Of a stretch of 64,000 nt of DNA, positions 24,901-37,600 are shown one piece after another. The number at the start of each line of letters is the position of its first letter. Position 1 is the first letter of the stretch. The notes beneath the pieces are model-generated. The model worked only from the letters and a program-made list of their open reading frames with translations, was not told where the DNA came from and made no database searches. The position numbers and the translations under genes were made by a program. This stretch comes from Lagopus muta (taxonomy: Eukaryota; Chordata; Aves; Galliformes; Phasianidae): the NCBI RefSeq assembly GCF_023343835.1, contig NC_064443.1:3968001-4032000 (forward strand). The letters run 5' to 3'.

Positions 24901-27900
24901 AGTTACACTTTAACTTGTTCAAATCGTTGTCTAAATACTGCTTCAAAAAGAAAATCTGAACGGGTCAGTCTTGTCTTCTAATGGCCTACTACTAATTTCA
25001 GCCACTGTTTGTTGGTTGCAGAGAAAATGACAGCTTAAAAAGAGCATTATGATGCTGGTTATTGCATTTTCTTTATTGCTAGCAACAGAACTTAGAAATT
25101 TTTCTGTAGTGATGTGAAACTACAGATGAATTATTAAAATTCTCTCCTGCGGTTTAACGAATGTCACAGATCTAGACTGTATTGTATTATAGATAGCCAA
25201 GGGTTCACTGTATTTCATGAAGTATTCATCATCCAAGTTACATGACTCAACTGGTTTAATATATCTCACCTAAATTTGTCCAAGCAGCTTGATTTGATAT
25301 GATATCTTAGCCAGGCACTTGGAATATCTGTGTCCTAATAGCCACAGCACTTAGTGAATCCTCAGTGAACAGTTGTTACATTAAAAAGATAATCATTCCA
25401 TTTTTTCCCAAGTAGAGAAAACTTTATCCACATATTGCTAAGTTTTTAGTGTGCTACATCTATCTGTAAGACTAAGAGCTACATATAAATGTAGGTTCAC
25501 ATTTTATTAATAAGTTTTATTATTAAGAGTTGCTGTGTATCTGAAGTAACTGTTTTGTGCTAGGATGAGTTTGGGTAACTCAGAAGCTACCAAAGAATAA
25601 GTGAATCATGTGTTTGTAATCACACATCTGTAGATATGTGGAATTAAACTACATGGCATTAAGTTACAAATGGATCAGATTATTTTTATTGTGCAAAAAT
25701 GGCCACTTACTGTCCTGTGAAGAAATGAGCTTGACACATTTTGGGCTGGAGAATAACTATATGTAAAGCTTCTCAAGCTACTCAAATATGCATGATCTTG
25801 AGAGTGTTGCGAGAAATGTTTGGACTTAGAACATCCATCAAATCTTGCTCAGCATTAGCAAGATTAACTTTGCACATTTCCCAGATGAATACGAGAAATG
25901 AAATTCTTTTTTTGTTGTTTTTCAGCTGGAAAAAGCTACAAATTTCATAAGCATAAATGAAATAACTGTCATATTCTAATACTTGGCAATGCAATTTGCT
26001 TTAATTGCACAACCTGCTAGTTTTGTTTTGTTGCCTTCTTTTTAATTTTTTTAAAATAAAAATAATAGAAAATGTTTTGTTACTTGCATATATTAATGAT
26101 ATTATATATCCTATATGTGACCCAAGACAATTTCTCTTTGCCCTTTGTGACCCAGGCAAGCCCAAGTGCTAGGCACCCTTGATTTAATAGTTAACTGCTG
26201 ATCTTGCCTCTTCCCTGTGCGTGCAAACCTGCTGCAGCTGAAGCTGCAATGCCCCTTTTCAAGCTGTGCATTTCAGAACTCTTAGCAGTCTCCAGCAGCT
26301 TTGACTGCTGACACTGTTGTGTGGAGATGTCCCTGAGGTTTCTGTGAGCCTCACTTGATTTCCATCAGGCCTTTGCACACAGTGTCTAGCTGTTGGTTAC
26401 ACTGGAGGGGTAGTATAGGTTATGAGGCTTCCACCTGTTAGCTGACATTCTAGTTCTGCTGCAGACTCTTTATCACTGGTCTCACTTGTTTATTTAGTCA
26501 TCTACAAATTCCCTTCAGCGTTAATGTCTCATGCTGACAGTCTGGATTTCTTCTTGTCTTGACTCTTCATCTTGTGCTTCTGCCAATGTGTCAGAGTCAC
26601 CACAGATACTGACATTATCAGTGCTCCACTTTTTAATGGCATTAGACAGCCTCTCATTCCCAGCAATCATTCTTATACATCTTAGTCTATACTGCTCTTC
26701 TCAATTTATACTGTCCACTTTTTGCTATTTGGCTTAACATTTTTCATTTTTGTTATGGGTTAGATAACCTGTCGGTCAGAAGGAGATTGCTATTCCTTCC
26801 AACTTGTGTGAACCCTGTCACTTGACCTAGCAAGTAGTACAAGGATTAGCATATTTGTTGTGTAACAGTTATGGACTTCCTTTGTCAAACCAAATGAAAA
26901 TAAGATGCCTTATCTGGATGTAAAGCAGAAAAGATTAGTAAAGTCTGTAAAGATTAGCCTTTCAGTCAAGAAGGGGATTCCTTCAGGAATGCTTAGTGTA
27001 TGTATATTAAAAAAAAAAGTATATATATCATATTTTGAATGTGATCTTGTTTTCATCTAGCAATGTTATGGTTGAGAAGTAGGACAATTCTGGCTGTTGT
27101 ACCCTGGTAGGTGTAAAATACCTGTATCTTCTTTGCTTATGAGCCACAGTGTCAACTTTTTTTGTTCTGTCATTTTATAGTATTGTAACTGTTTCCTGGC
27201 AGTTCATGCTTTGTGCTTCTGGACTCCCCTTGTAATGGATTTAAAAGTACCTTAGGAAATTCCAGCTTTACTCAATCAAACACTTCTGACTTTGCTTTGC
27301 AATACAAATTCTAGGTGTGAACTTCTGGTCTGAACTTATCCCCATGTAATTTGAAATCTGTAGTAATACTACTGAAAAATATTTTCTTTTATTCCTTAGT
27401 AGTATTTCCACAATGTATGCTTGTCATAAGCAGACCAAATACGTGAGGCTACGGTAATCTGATAAGTCAGTGTATGTTAATTATGGTTTTAACATTACTT
27501 TGCAAACCAACCCTAGTACCTCCTTACTTGTCATTTGAGCTAATGTGTAGAAAAATTAAGTTTGTTTTTTGGATGTGCCAGAAGACATGGTTTTGAATAC
27601 TTGGCATTTGGTCTTGCATAAATATTTAATCATTTGTTTCTGGTGCAGGATGAAGCAAGTAATATTTTCAATGTTCAGTGAGGGCAGAAGTGATAAAATA
27701 TTACATGGATTAGTTATCAGAAAATGAATTTTTACTATTTGTTTTAGAACAGGAACTCCTACAGTGGGAATTGTCTGTGAGCATTCAAAATAGATCATTA
27801 TATATAATCATTATTATAGAACAAAACAATCTTTTTTTCAGTTAAGGCAAGGTATGTATTCTCACCTTGAAGGTCTGAGGATGCACTTAGTTATATCTTA

Positions 27901-30900
27901 TGGAAAGATGGTGTCAAACACATCAAGAAAAAATGAGTCTTATACAGAGTGAGGCCCCAGAGTAATTTGGTTTTTGGAGAGTTTGGTAAATTCATAATGG
28001 TCTTTATGAAAAGCCTTTGGAAAATAATTCAGGAAAACAGCCAGAGTGAAAGTAGGCTGTTTGGTTGTTGTTGTTTGTTTTTTTAACCTTTCTTCATAGA
28101 TCAGTCATGTAAATGGCTGACATCTGACAATGTGTTGTAGCATAAAGCTATGAACGTGAAGCAGTGGAAACTTGGGCATTACTGCATTCTAGCTGACAGA
28201 ATCCATGGATAGTAGCTGCTCAATTAAAGTTCTTATTAAGAATAAGAGTAACAGGAAATATGCAGTACTGAAAAACAAGTAGAATAACAAGTATTTGGTT
28301 GTAAAAGTGAAAACATGGCAGCAACTTGTCAGCCTGGGAATTCAGCAGGAGGTGGGGATGTTTGGGCACGGGAACTGCCTGTTCTAAAACTCTGCAGACA
28401 AAGTGCACTCCAGAAGCAGTGTACCTACCAGAAAAGTGTTTGCGAATGTTAATGACTTTTAATTGGTTTAATTGAATAGGATGTACTCTGGTCAGCGTGC
28501 AAGAGGTTGGTTTCTACTTTTACACACATTTCCGTTAGTAAACGGATGTAGCAGAATACTAGGTGGTCCATGATTGTCTGATTTGCATTGATACTTTAAT
28601 CTTCCTAGGAAGTAGAAAAAGTCAAACAGTTAATTAGGGTATTCTAAGGAATATCAAGTCCTGTTCCAGCCTGATATTCAGCTTTGACAACATTGGGTTG
28701 CTGAGCCAACGGCGTGTTTTGTTGTCATACCTCTCCTGCTGAGAAACCCATTTTCTAAATAATAGCGTGACCACTCAAGTATAGAAGGGGGCTGAGGGAG
28801 GGTAGGCCACTGTTTAGAAAAGGTCTATGGCTGGAGCAGTTCTGAATAGCAGCACGTAGCAAGTAACTTCTGTATTGCTGTACATCCTGCGGGACCTGTC
28901 TGTACTGCAGTGAGAAGTTTTCAAGGGAATGGGAGTGGTATGACCTGTTTTAATGGCTGTTAACTTTTAACTTCATTGCTGCAAACCACGGATTTGAAAA
29001 CAAGAATACCTTTCCATTGTGTAAAGGTGCAGTAATTGACAATGGGAAGCTTTTCACTTTCAAAATCAACGACACAAAGACAGCTATTAATTACAGATCT
29101 CAACTCTTCTTTGAAAGAACGGTCATGGAATAAATTTTGTAAGCTCCCATGGGCAGTGAGAGGTTTAACCAGATTCTCTGGAAATGGTAGTGGGTGAGTT
29201 GTGCTGAGGCTCTTCTGGTTCACCTGAATGCAGAATGCCTTGGGGGGGGGGGTGGGGAAGCTCTTCTGAGCATCCTTGCTGCTACCTCTCTCCATCATCT
29301 CTTGTTAATCAGTATTTCTCTTTGAGAAATTGGGAGTTCTCTTACTACATTTATTTTCTATTAAGTGAGATTCTTCAGTCTGAGTTTTGTTTTGATATTG
29401 AATAACATCAGAACACCTATGTAAAAATTCAGCTTCAGCCACTGAGGTGCACCTGATTTTTTGACACCAAATTTTCTGTCTGCAGAATTCCCTTGAAAGG
29501 TTTATTAGATCAGGGTATATCTGGTTGGAGCTCATAGCTAGTAATGAAAGCAGGCAAGCTTGGCTTGGTTTCTTTTTTAGCTGCCAACAGTTTGTTCATC
29601 TCTATGAATCACTCCTCACAGCAATTGGGCATACTGATTCCAAGCTTGGAACATAGTAAAATTTTAGTGCTGATGCAAACATAGTATATCAGGAAGCTCA
29701 TTCTATGGAAAGCACTCATAGGAACAGTGTAGAATAGTGTAGAAAACTCGAGGATTTTTCCATATATAAATAGCTAAGTATTACATTTAGAATCTGGTGC
29801 AAACGCAGTGACTAATCTGGAATATATTGTTGTAAATTAGGTAATATTAATAAATAGCAGCAGCGTAAATGGGCGGCTCATTTTACTGTGACCACAGAAT
29901 TACATCAAGTCTAGATGTAGACCTTGAATGCTGACATCCTTTCTCATTATCACAGAATGTAGAATATGTTTTGGGCTGACCTCAAGTGAAGAAATTAGTT
30001 GTTAATTTGAAACCTAACTTTCCATTTAATTTCTCCAGGATGTGGCTTTGGCCCATTTGGGGTAAGAACTTCACCTACCTGACCAAATGAAATAATGCTG
30101 TTCTAATGAAAGGCATAAATTTTAGAGCAGATTTGAGGTATTTTCTAACACTAGTAATCTGTCATGTAAAACCCACACATCAGGAAAGGTGTTGCCTTGA
30201 CACCAATGTGCAAAATTATCTAACAGGTGTTTGTGCTTAAATTTGAAATTAACTTAAGCAATGAAGTTAGTTAATATGATTATGGTGATAGAGTTAAAAT
30301 TGCAGGGAAAAAAGTGTAATATTTTGTTGAAACATTATTTTAATATTAAACAATGTTAAAAATGCATTAAATGTTAAATATGCTAAGTGGTAAGAAATAA
30401 TAGAAATTTGATAATGCTGAATAAATAAATATGACCCAGTGAGATTTTTAAATAAAATAATTGAAAAGATGGATCAATTCCATTGCATTCACATAATCAT
30501 GTCTTGGAAGAAAAACAACAACAAAAAAGTACTCTTACAGGTGTTATCAAGCATGAGGAGAATGAAGGCAGAGTGCTGATGGGGCTGTTCAGGATGAGAC
30601 AGCTGACCTGGAGATTGTTGCTTATTGCTGCTGGCTGTCTTACAGCTTTTATGGCACAGCCTGTAATAGATTACACATTTGTCATGTTATGTTGACCACA
30701 CTTCAGTCGCATTTTCAGCAGTTGGTTTTGCTTGATCCCACTCAATATATTTTTTGTGATTAATCAAAAATTAAAATTTATTTGGTAAAATTGGTGTGGA
30801 TTTTGTTATTTTTTTATTAGAGTAGACTGAATAAATCTCCTATGCATTGGCTGTCTTATTTGGATTGATAACTGACTGACTGGGCCATTAGGCAGTAACA

Positions 30901-33080
30901 GTGCTTTCACTTCCTGAGATTGGGACCTTCATAGAGGATGTGATTTTTCAAGAGCTTTTGAAATTCAGTTGCCTTAAAATGTATTCTGAAGATCTTTATG
31001 TCCCGATGCTTTTGAAAATCTCTGCCTCAAGCTTTCTCCCAGTCAGCTTCAAAAAATATTAAAATATGTAATCTCATAATATTTAAACTTCAAAATAATG
31101 AATGGAGCAGCTTAAAGGATATTAATTTAAAGATAATTCTTATACACAAAAGTGAAAAATGAATAAAATATTCAAAGTGAAGGAAATAGAGGCAAGCCTT
31201 TATGATGTGAATGTTAGTTGTGTAAGCTTTTTATTTATTGCTGCTTTAAAAAATGAAAACAAACCAAAAATAACCCCATAGCCTTAGGAAATGTATTAGC
31301 TGACTTTTTTGTGTCAATGATGGGCTAACATAAATATCATTGATGTTATGTCCTACTATAGCTATTCATTTTTTATTACTGTGAATTCAGAACTGGGATT
31401 TGGAACAACTTTTTCTGTGCTTTTGAGGTGGGTCAGTGTGTAAGGATGGACTTTTATTGAAAGATAATTTTATCAGGAGCTGCTCTAAAAGAGCTTTAGA
31501 AAGAAAATTCAGATTGAATCAAGATCTGGCTTCTTTAATATGAGAGGAATATTGTTTTATGTCCAGAATCAATAAAATATAAGGACACTTTTTAAAATTA
31601 TTTAATTCTAGCATGTAAGATGAATTATCTGCTTTCTCTAAGAGACCTAGACTTCTAGATTTAGATAGAACTTGGGGAACAGAATGGGGGTTAAATACAT
31701 CTCTAATTTTACAAATAATGAGAAGTCTACCACTGCTGTTAATTATTTTAGCAGAATGAGAATTAACTTTCTGTGAGGAATTAGAGTAATGTTTTGTATG
31801 TTGCAAATAGTGCATTTGGACAGACCTTCAGATGTCTTAACCAACTTGACAAGAGTTGGTGATAATATTTTTTGTTAAAATGAAGTGCAAAACAATAATT
31901 TTCATGAAGAGGAGAATATTTGTGGGGGGGAAAAAATATGAACCATAAAGCTTAAAAAATGTATTAAAGTTTCCTTGCAGTTAACTGTTCCCATTTGGGT
32001 TTTTTTTTTTTTCTCGAATGCTAATTTGTGCTAATATGAAACTGTAATTTATATCTACTTCAGCTAGGAGTAAAATAATATGGTAAACTTTGAAGGTGAT
32101 AAAAGGGAGTTCCAGTGAGCTTTTAGTCTGCCGTTGTACAGATGAGGTGCCATTCTCTATGGTATTTTGACCTTTCACTTCAGATTTTGAATGCAGCTCA
32201 GAAACTTTCTTTGGCCTCTTCATTTTAATGCAGCCCAAATCCTTCCTGAGCAAGCCATTAGCCAGCAGCCAGATTTTGTTTTAATCAAATGGTCTTGTAG
32301 ATGGGTTGTTTTCTGTGTTTGGCCAGGGTTCTGACTTGCAAACAGGAAAGGGGACGTAAAACTTCAGGATGCTGCTAGTGAAGTAGGACTGAAGCAAATC
32401 ATTTGAAGAATCATGTGGAGCCATGTGTTGAAAAAATTATGCCTGCGTTAGAGCGGTGCAAACACTCTCATGTAACCATCAACATGAAATTAAATAGGAA
32501 TGCCTAGCTGGAGAATGTCACAGCACTTCCACTGGTTAATGTGCTTTGACACAATCTTAAAAACCTTAAAATAGGAGTAGTTTTATAATTGAAAATGCAT
32601 TTAACACGGGCATCTGAAACGTCATACACTTTTATCATTGTTAACCAAGGATGAGAAATTACTTGCACTAACAGTCAGCAGAACACACAATGCTTATTGT
32701 AGAGACAAAAAAATCAAAAGAGATCCTTTCATTTGAAGCCCATCTGCCTATTATTGATGGGGTCCTCATCCTTAGATATGTGGAATATTCTACAAATGGC
32801 CTATTAAGAATTCCTACTTTCTGTTGGAACATGTGAAGTCTAGGATTTATTCAAGCTGAAGGCAAAAAAAAAAGCAAAACATGCAACATCTGTTGCAAGC
32901 AACTAACTTGAAATTATATATTATTATTATGGAAGTAGGAATTGAGCAATTAATACAGTAAAAGACTCTGTGTACTTTTCAGGTACTTAAATTTACTAAA
33001 AGGAATCTTGATTTTAAAAAAAAAGTTTTTTTTCACAATAATAGGAACTATCATATAATATTTTATTTTCTGCTTTTCTT
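21959..33080. other. Long intergenic stretch, mostly featureless
   Basis: AT-rich, with T runs (22,087; 23,140), an A run (23,830), a TA tract (24,418) and a G run near 29,242. A weak CR1-end-like phrase (ATCACAGAATGTAGAATATG near 29,949) is too worn to call. The longest frames, 136 codons (22,262, minus) and 112 codons (28,960, minus), have no recognisable domain. Confidence 0.55.
24418..24453. repeat. TA microsatellite with a GCATA...TATGC palindrome
   Basis: A TA tract framed by GC and CA steps; 24428-24447 reads the same on both strands. Confidence 0.8.
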
Positions 33081-33104
33081 GGGGGGGGGGGGGGGGGGGG
33101 GGGG
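33081..33104. repeat. G24 homopolymer
   Basis: Twenty-four consecutive G bases followed by AAACAACC. Homopolymers of this length are prone to slippage and to sequencing-length error, and can form G-quadruplexes. The polyproline in the minus-strand frame over it has no meaning. Confidence 0.95.
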
Positions 33105-34608
33105 AAACAACCCTGCTACTTCTGTCATTAATAAATAACAGAAGATGTATAATTTATACATGGTTTGTTCTACTTCTGGTGAAAACTTCATATAGGTTTC
33201 CCTGGCATTCAAAGTTGTTTTCCCTTCAGTGGAACAAGGTGGAACTGCCAGTATGCCTGAATTCTTAACTGAGGGAACGTGTGACAATGAACTTACTTTA
33301 CAGCATCAATTCTAACAACGGCTAAAGGATCCATTTACTGCATGGTGACGATGCTTGTCTCTCTCGGGAGAGTCACCACATGGCCTCTTCACCGTGTAAT
33401 CCTAAAGAACTTCCTACAGATTTTCAGTATGGCTTACAGGGGGCAGTAAGTTTCCAGTGGCTCTTCCAGGTTTGAAAAATAATATTCTCTCACACAGGGG
33501 AGACTTGGAACTCCAACACAACTTTCTTCTGAAGCACTCTAGTGTAAGCAAAGAAATGAGAAAACTCTCATTTTCCAGAAAGATGAATGCAGTTATAGTC
33601 ACAAAGCTGTATGGTAGAGCCATATCATCATAGCCTTGACTACTTTAATTACAGATGTTATTGTTACTGTTGTTTTCTTTCCACTTCAATTTTACAAAAG
33701 CAGTTGATGTTAGTGTGCTTTGCAATTTTTCTGTGACCTGCTTCTGACTATCTGACTCAGTACTAAGTTAATCTGGCCTGAACGTTATGCAGGTGATGGG
33801 ATGGCCTTTGCTTCCAGGTTAGTATGAGTTAACATTATGGTCTGTAATAGCAGAAGCATTGAAAACTGCTATCCCAGCCTAACTCTGGAGACCAGTTAAG
33901 ATTTGCAAAAACTTTAAGTGACTTAGTGACTGTAAACTCCTGTTCTAGCCAGTAGAGAGCCTTTAGTATGCAGTAATAAGTCTGAAATTTGCAAGCCTCT
34001 GTCTCTATTGCCTTTGTATGAATAGTAAAGCTGTGGAAACTATTTCTGAGTACAAAACTTTCAGATGGATGCTCAGGAGTATAATACATAATTGTAGGAG
34101 TTGTTCACAAATTACTATAGGTGAGCAGTGAAATGCTTATCCTGTGTCTGGCTGATGGCCTGGTGCCTTGTGTGACTATGCAATAGAGCATAAAAAGCAT
34201 GACAGAGCTTTGCTCTGCAGTTTGTTTTATTGGCTGGAAGCTCTTGCAATCATGAAAAAGTATGTATTCAATATATGATGTTTAGGTAGAATTGTGGACT
34301 GAATGAATTTAACTGTGCTTTGGCATAAGTAGACACAGTGAACATGCAATTCAAATAGCATTTTACTATAAATTGCTATAGATCATAGATCTTTCTATCA
34401 GTTCTTTTTTTTTTTAAGGTGCACAAGACCCTTTCAAACTGCAAATAACTGAAGAAGTCTCATATTCAGTTACACATCATCAGAAAAGGAAAATCTGCCT
34501 TTGAAATTTACCTCCTGGAAATGGTATGTTGAGTTCGCAATGTAAGGTTTGATTCTTATTTTGTGACACTACTTGGCTTAAGCCTCGATTCACATTAAGT
34601 TTAGTTAG
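33105..34608. other. Intergenic DNA without recognised features
   Basis: Only short frames and no repeat family that I recognise. Confidence 0.6.
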
Positions 34609-34690
34609 AATTATAGAATATCTTGAGCTGGTAAAGATCCCACAAGAATCATCAGGTGCAATTCCTGGCTCCACACAGGACTAACTAAAA
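34609..34690 (-). mobile_element. CR1 LINE 3' end fragment
   Basis: The block starting AATTATAGAATATCTTGAGC, then AAGATCCCACAAGAATCATC and TCCTGGCTCCACACAGGA, is the reverse complement of a CR1 3' end. It is short and 5'-truncated. Confidence 0.85.
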
Positions 34691-37600
34691 ATTTCCTATT
34701 AGAGAATGAATTACAGACAGAGCTTCAATGTGCTAAAGGTTTTTAAATGATGAGCTTACAAAAAGAAAATCCAAGTATTTATCTGCAGCACATTCAAATA
34801 TGCAACTGAGTGGCTGTGAATATGGATTCCTCTGCAGATCCAATTCTTGTGCTCCTCATTATTCTCTTCTCAATTTAGTCTCAGTACTAAGTGGAGGCAC
34901 TAATAATGAAATGCAGCATGGAAGTCTCAGGGCTAATAAGAATCTATATTTGTGAATACATCACTTATGCCCTTACACTTTAGTATATGTTAGTCTACTT
35001 TGATTCTACCAGTAAAAACTTCCTCAGTGGGACTGATACAGGGTGTGACACCTAGTGAGTAGACATTAACTCATCGGTGATGATTGTGTAGATATTCTTT
35101 CTTGTCTAGAAGCTTTTTCTTGAAGAAAACATCAGGACACAATGACTAGAACAATATTCAGAAGAGGCAGAACCAAACTGTTGGAGTTGATGCCTAGCCT
35201 CCCACTCTGTAAGGAATTACTCCTGCAAAAAAAGAAAAATATTTCTTTTTTTGTGACTCTTCATGGTCTTGCTATGCCTTCATATCTTCTCCATTTACCA
35301 TTCTTGTGGACTATATTCTATTAAAAGGTAGTAGATACTTCCTCTTTAGGATGCGGAAAAACAAGTCCACACACCAGGTCTGGCGTATGATTGTAGTTTT
35401 AATTAACTGTGATGAAGCTTGACTATTGTATATTTTGTCGTTTACAGCATGGAGCTATTGCTATTTCTGGACGTAATGGGTTGGAGTTTTACAGCAACTT
35501 GTTTTTTCTGGTCTTCTAGCTAAGGTTCATTTTGGCTGAATCACAGAATATAAGTCTACACATGTTGGCCTGGTGTCAATGGTCAGTTGATTTCTCACAT
35601 CTGTGAGGAAAGTATTTTAGTCAGAGGAGTTTCATATCTGATTAATACATATATATCTGATTAAAAATAAAATGCCAAAAAGGAAGCAAAACATTTAGTT
35701 TTCAACAGCTGTGCGCGGAAATGAAACTGGTTGAAGCATCTGCAGCATCACATCACCTGCTCTGCAAGAGTCTTGTTGAAGGCAATTAAGTGTTAACTAG
35801 CAGCGTGCTGACAGACAGCCAAAGGAAGGATTGTATGCTGAGTTAGTAGTTGTCCTATGTGATCTATGTGATTGAGCAGATACAGTAACAGTGTCTGTGT
35901 AAATACTAGGCCTGCTATAAGAATGTAGGATATGGTACTTTCTCTAAAACTGTGGGTATTCCTGTGCTTAAACACTTCATGCTGAAACATTAATACTGAA
36001 GATAATAGGTTGGATTTGGTAAGACCTAGGGAAAAAAAATTGTGCTTTTTATTTTCTAACATGCAGCGTCAAACAAAATGAACTCAATAAAGGAAACATC
36101 TTGAAAATGACAGATCTCTTTTTAAGATTATCATTTTTTTTTTAAAGCTTCTGAGATTTTTAAATTCTGAGGCAGTGTATTGATGTTACACTCCATTTTT
36201 GAAAACAGAAAATACCAAAATAAAACATGAATTGGCTGCATGCATTAGCTAAACTATTGAAGTGGTCACTTTAAGTGACTAGAAGCATAGTTCACATTCT
36301 CTTATGCAGAAGTAGAGCAACTCAAAGTTTCCAGACAGAGGCATGAGGATGGCTGTTTGTTTGTTTTTTTTATTAATAAAAGTAAATTCATGCTTACTGT
36401 TCCATTTCTTGCTACTTTTATTGTCTGAAGTACTGACAGAAGTAAAAATGTTTTTGTTTGCAAGTCATCAGATGTGACTGGCACAACATAGAATGATCTC
36501 TTCAATTTGAATAGACGACTGCTAACTCTGGGAAGATGTGTATGAACCCCGCTACTGAAAGTTCCCTTCTAGTGCTCTCTGCCAGTAAAACTCATGTTTA
36601 GGAAGCTCAAGATATTTCAAACAATATTAGTGGAGTGAGGTATGCATAAAATACAGTGGAAACAGTGCTTGCTTTTATGAGGCAGCATGGAGAACTCACT
36701 GACTGTGGTACCTTGTCAGTGGAGCACTGGATCACTTTAGTCATACAGTAAAAAATAGTAAATTAAAAGCAGGAGCTGATTGACTGTCAAGAAAAGGCTG
36801 TCTAGCTGTTTAGGCAGGCAGTGAGGAATGCTGCAGGGGAGCTGGAACTAAAACTTTTAACAGCAAGGTGCCTCATAGATGGTTAAAGATGAAGACATAT
36901 ATTAGTGCATCTGTAATGGAAAAGCTGTACTGTGGAAAATAGCACCCAGTCCTGCATCGAAGATACAATGTCCTGAAGGGTGAAATGCATCTAACAGAAA
37001 GAAAAGATGGATCTCAGCCTGACAGAAAGGGCAAGAGAAATCCCCCGAAGGGCCACATCAATGGATGTGATAGTGGTTTCAACAGTTCTTTTGAAATGTG
37101 AGTTCAGCATCTAAACCATTGTCAGTCATGGGGGATAAATTTGAGAGAGAGATCTACAATGATAGCTGTTAAGCCTCTCTAAATAGGAGTCCAGCAATCA
37201 GTTATTGTTTAACTTGAAGACAGGTTTTTTTTTCTATTTCAGAGACTGATCAGACAAGATTCAGAGAGCCTGCTGCTGTTAGACTTAAGTCTGTTCTGCA
37301 AAAGCCTAGCTAAAGATGTCTTAGTTCACAAACTGCTTTATGATCTCAGTCTTTTGATCCAAAATGTTGTGTCAGATCTGTATCACTAATGACATTCTTA
37401 TTGTATTTCTTCTCTTTTGTGTAGCTATTTACTCATGAAGGGCCTAACTTTGTGAAATCCTTACGTAAGACTTGAGCAGATTTTGCTTACATCAAATCTA
37501 AACTAAAACTTAAACCTGGATAGGATTGTTTCCCTCCATACCCCACTTCAATTACATTGACATAGAGTTACTGAAAGAACAAGAAATCAAGCACAGGCAC

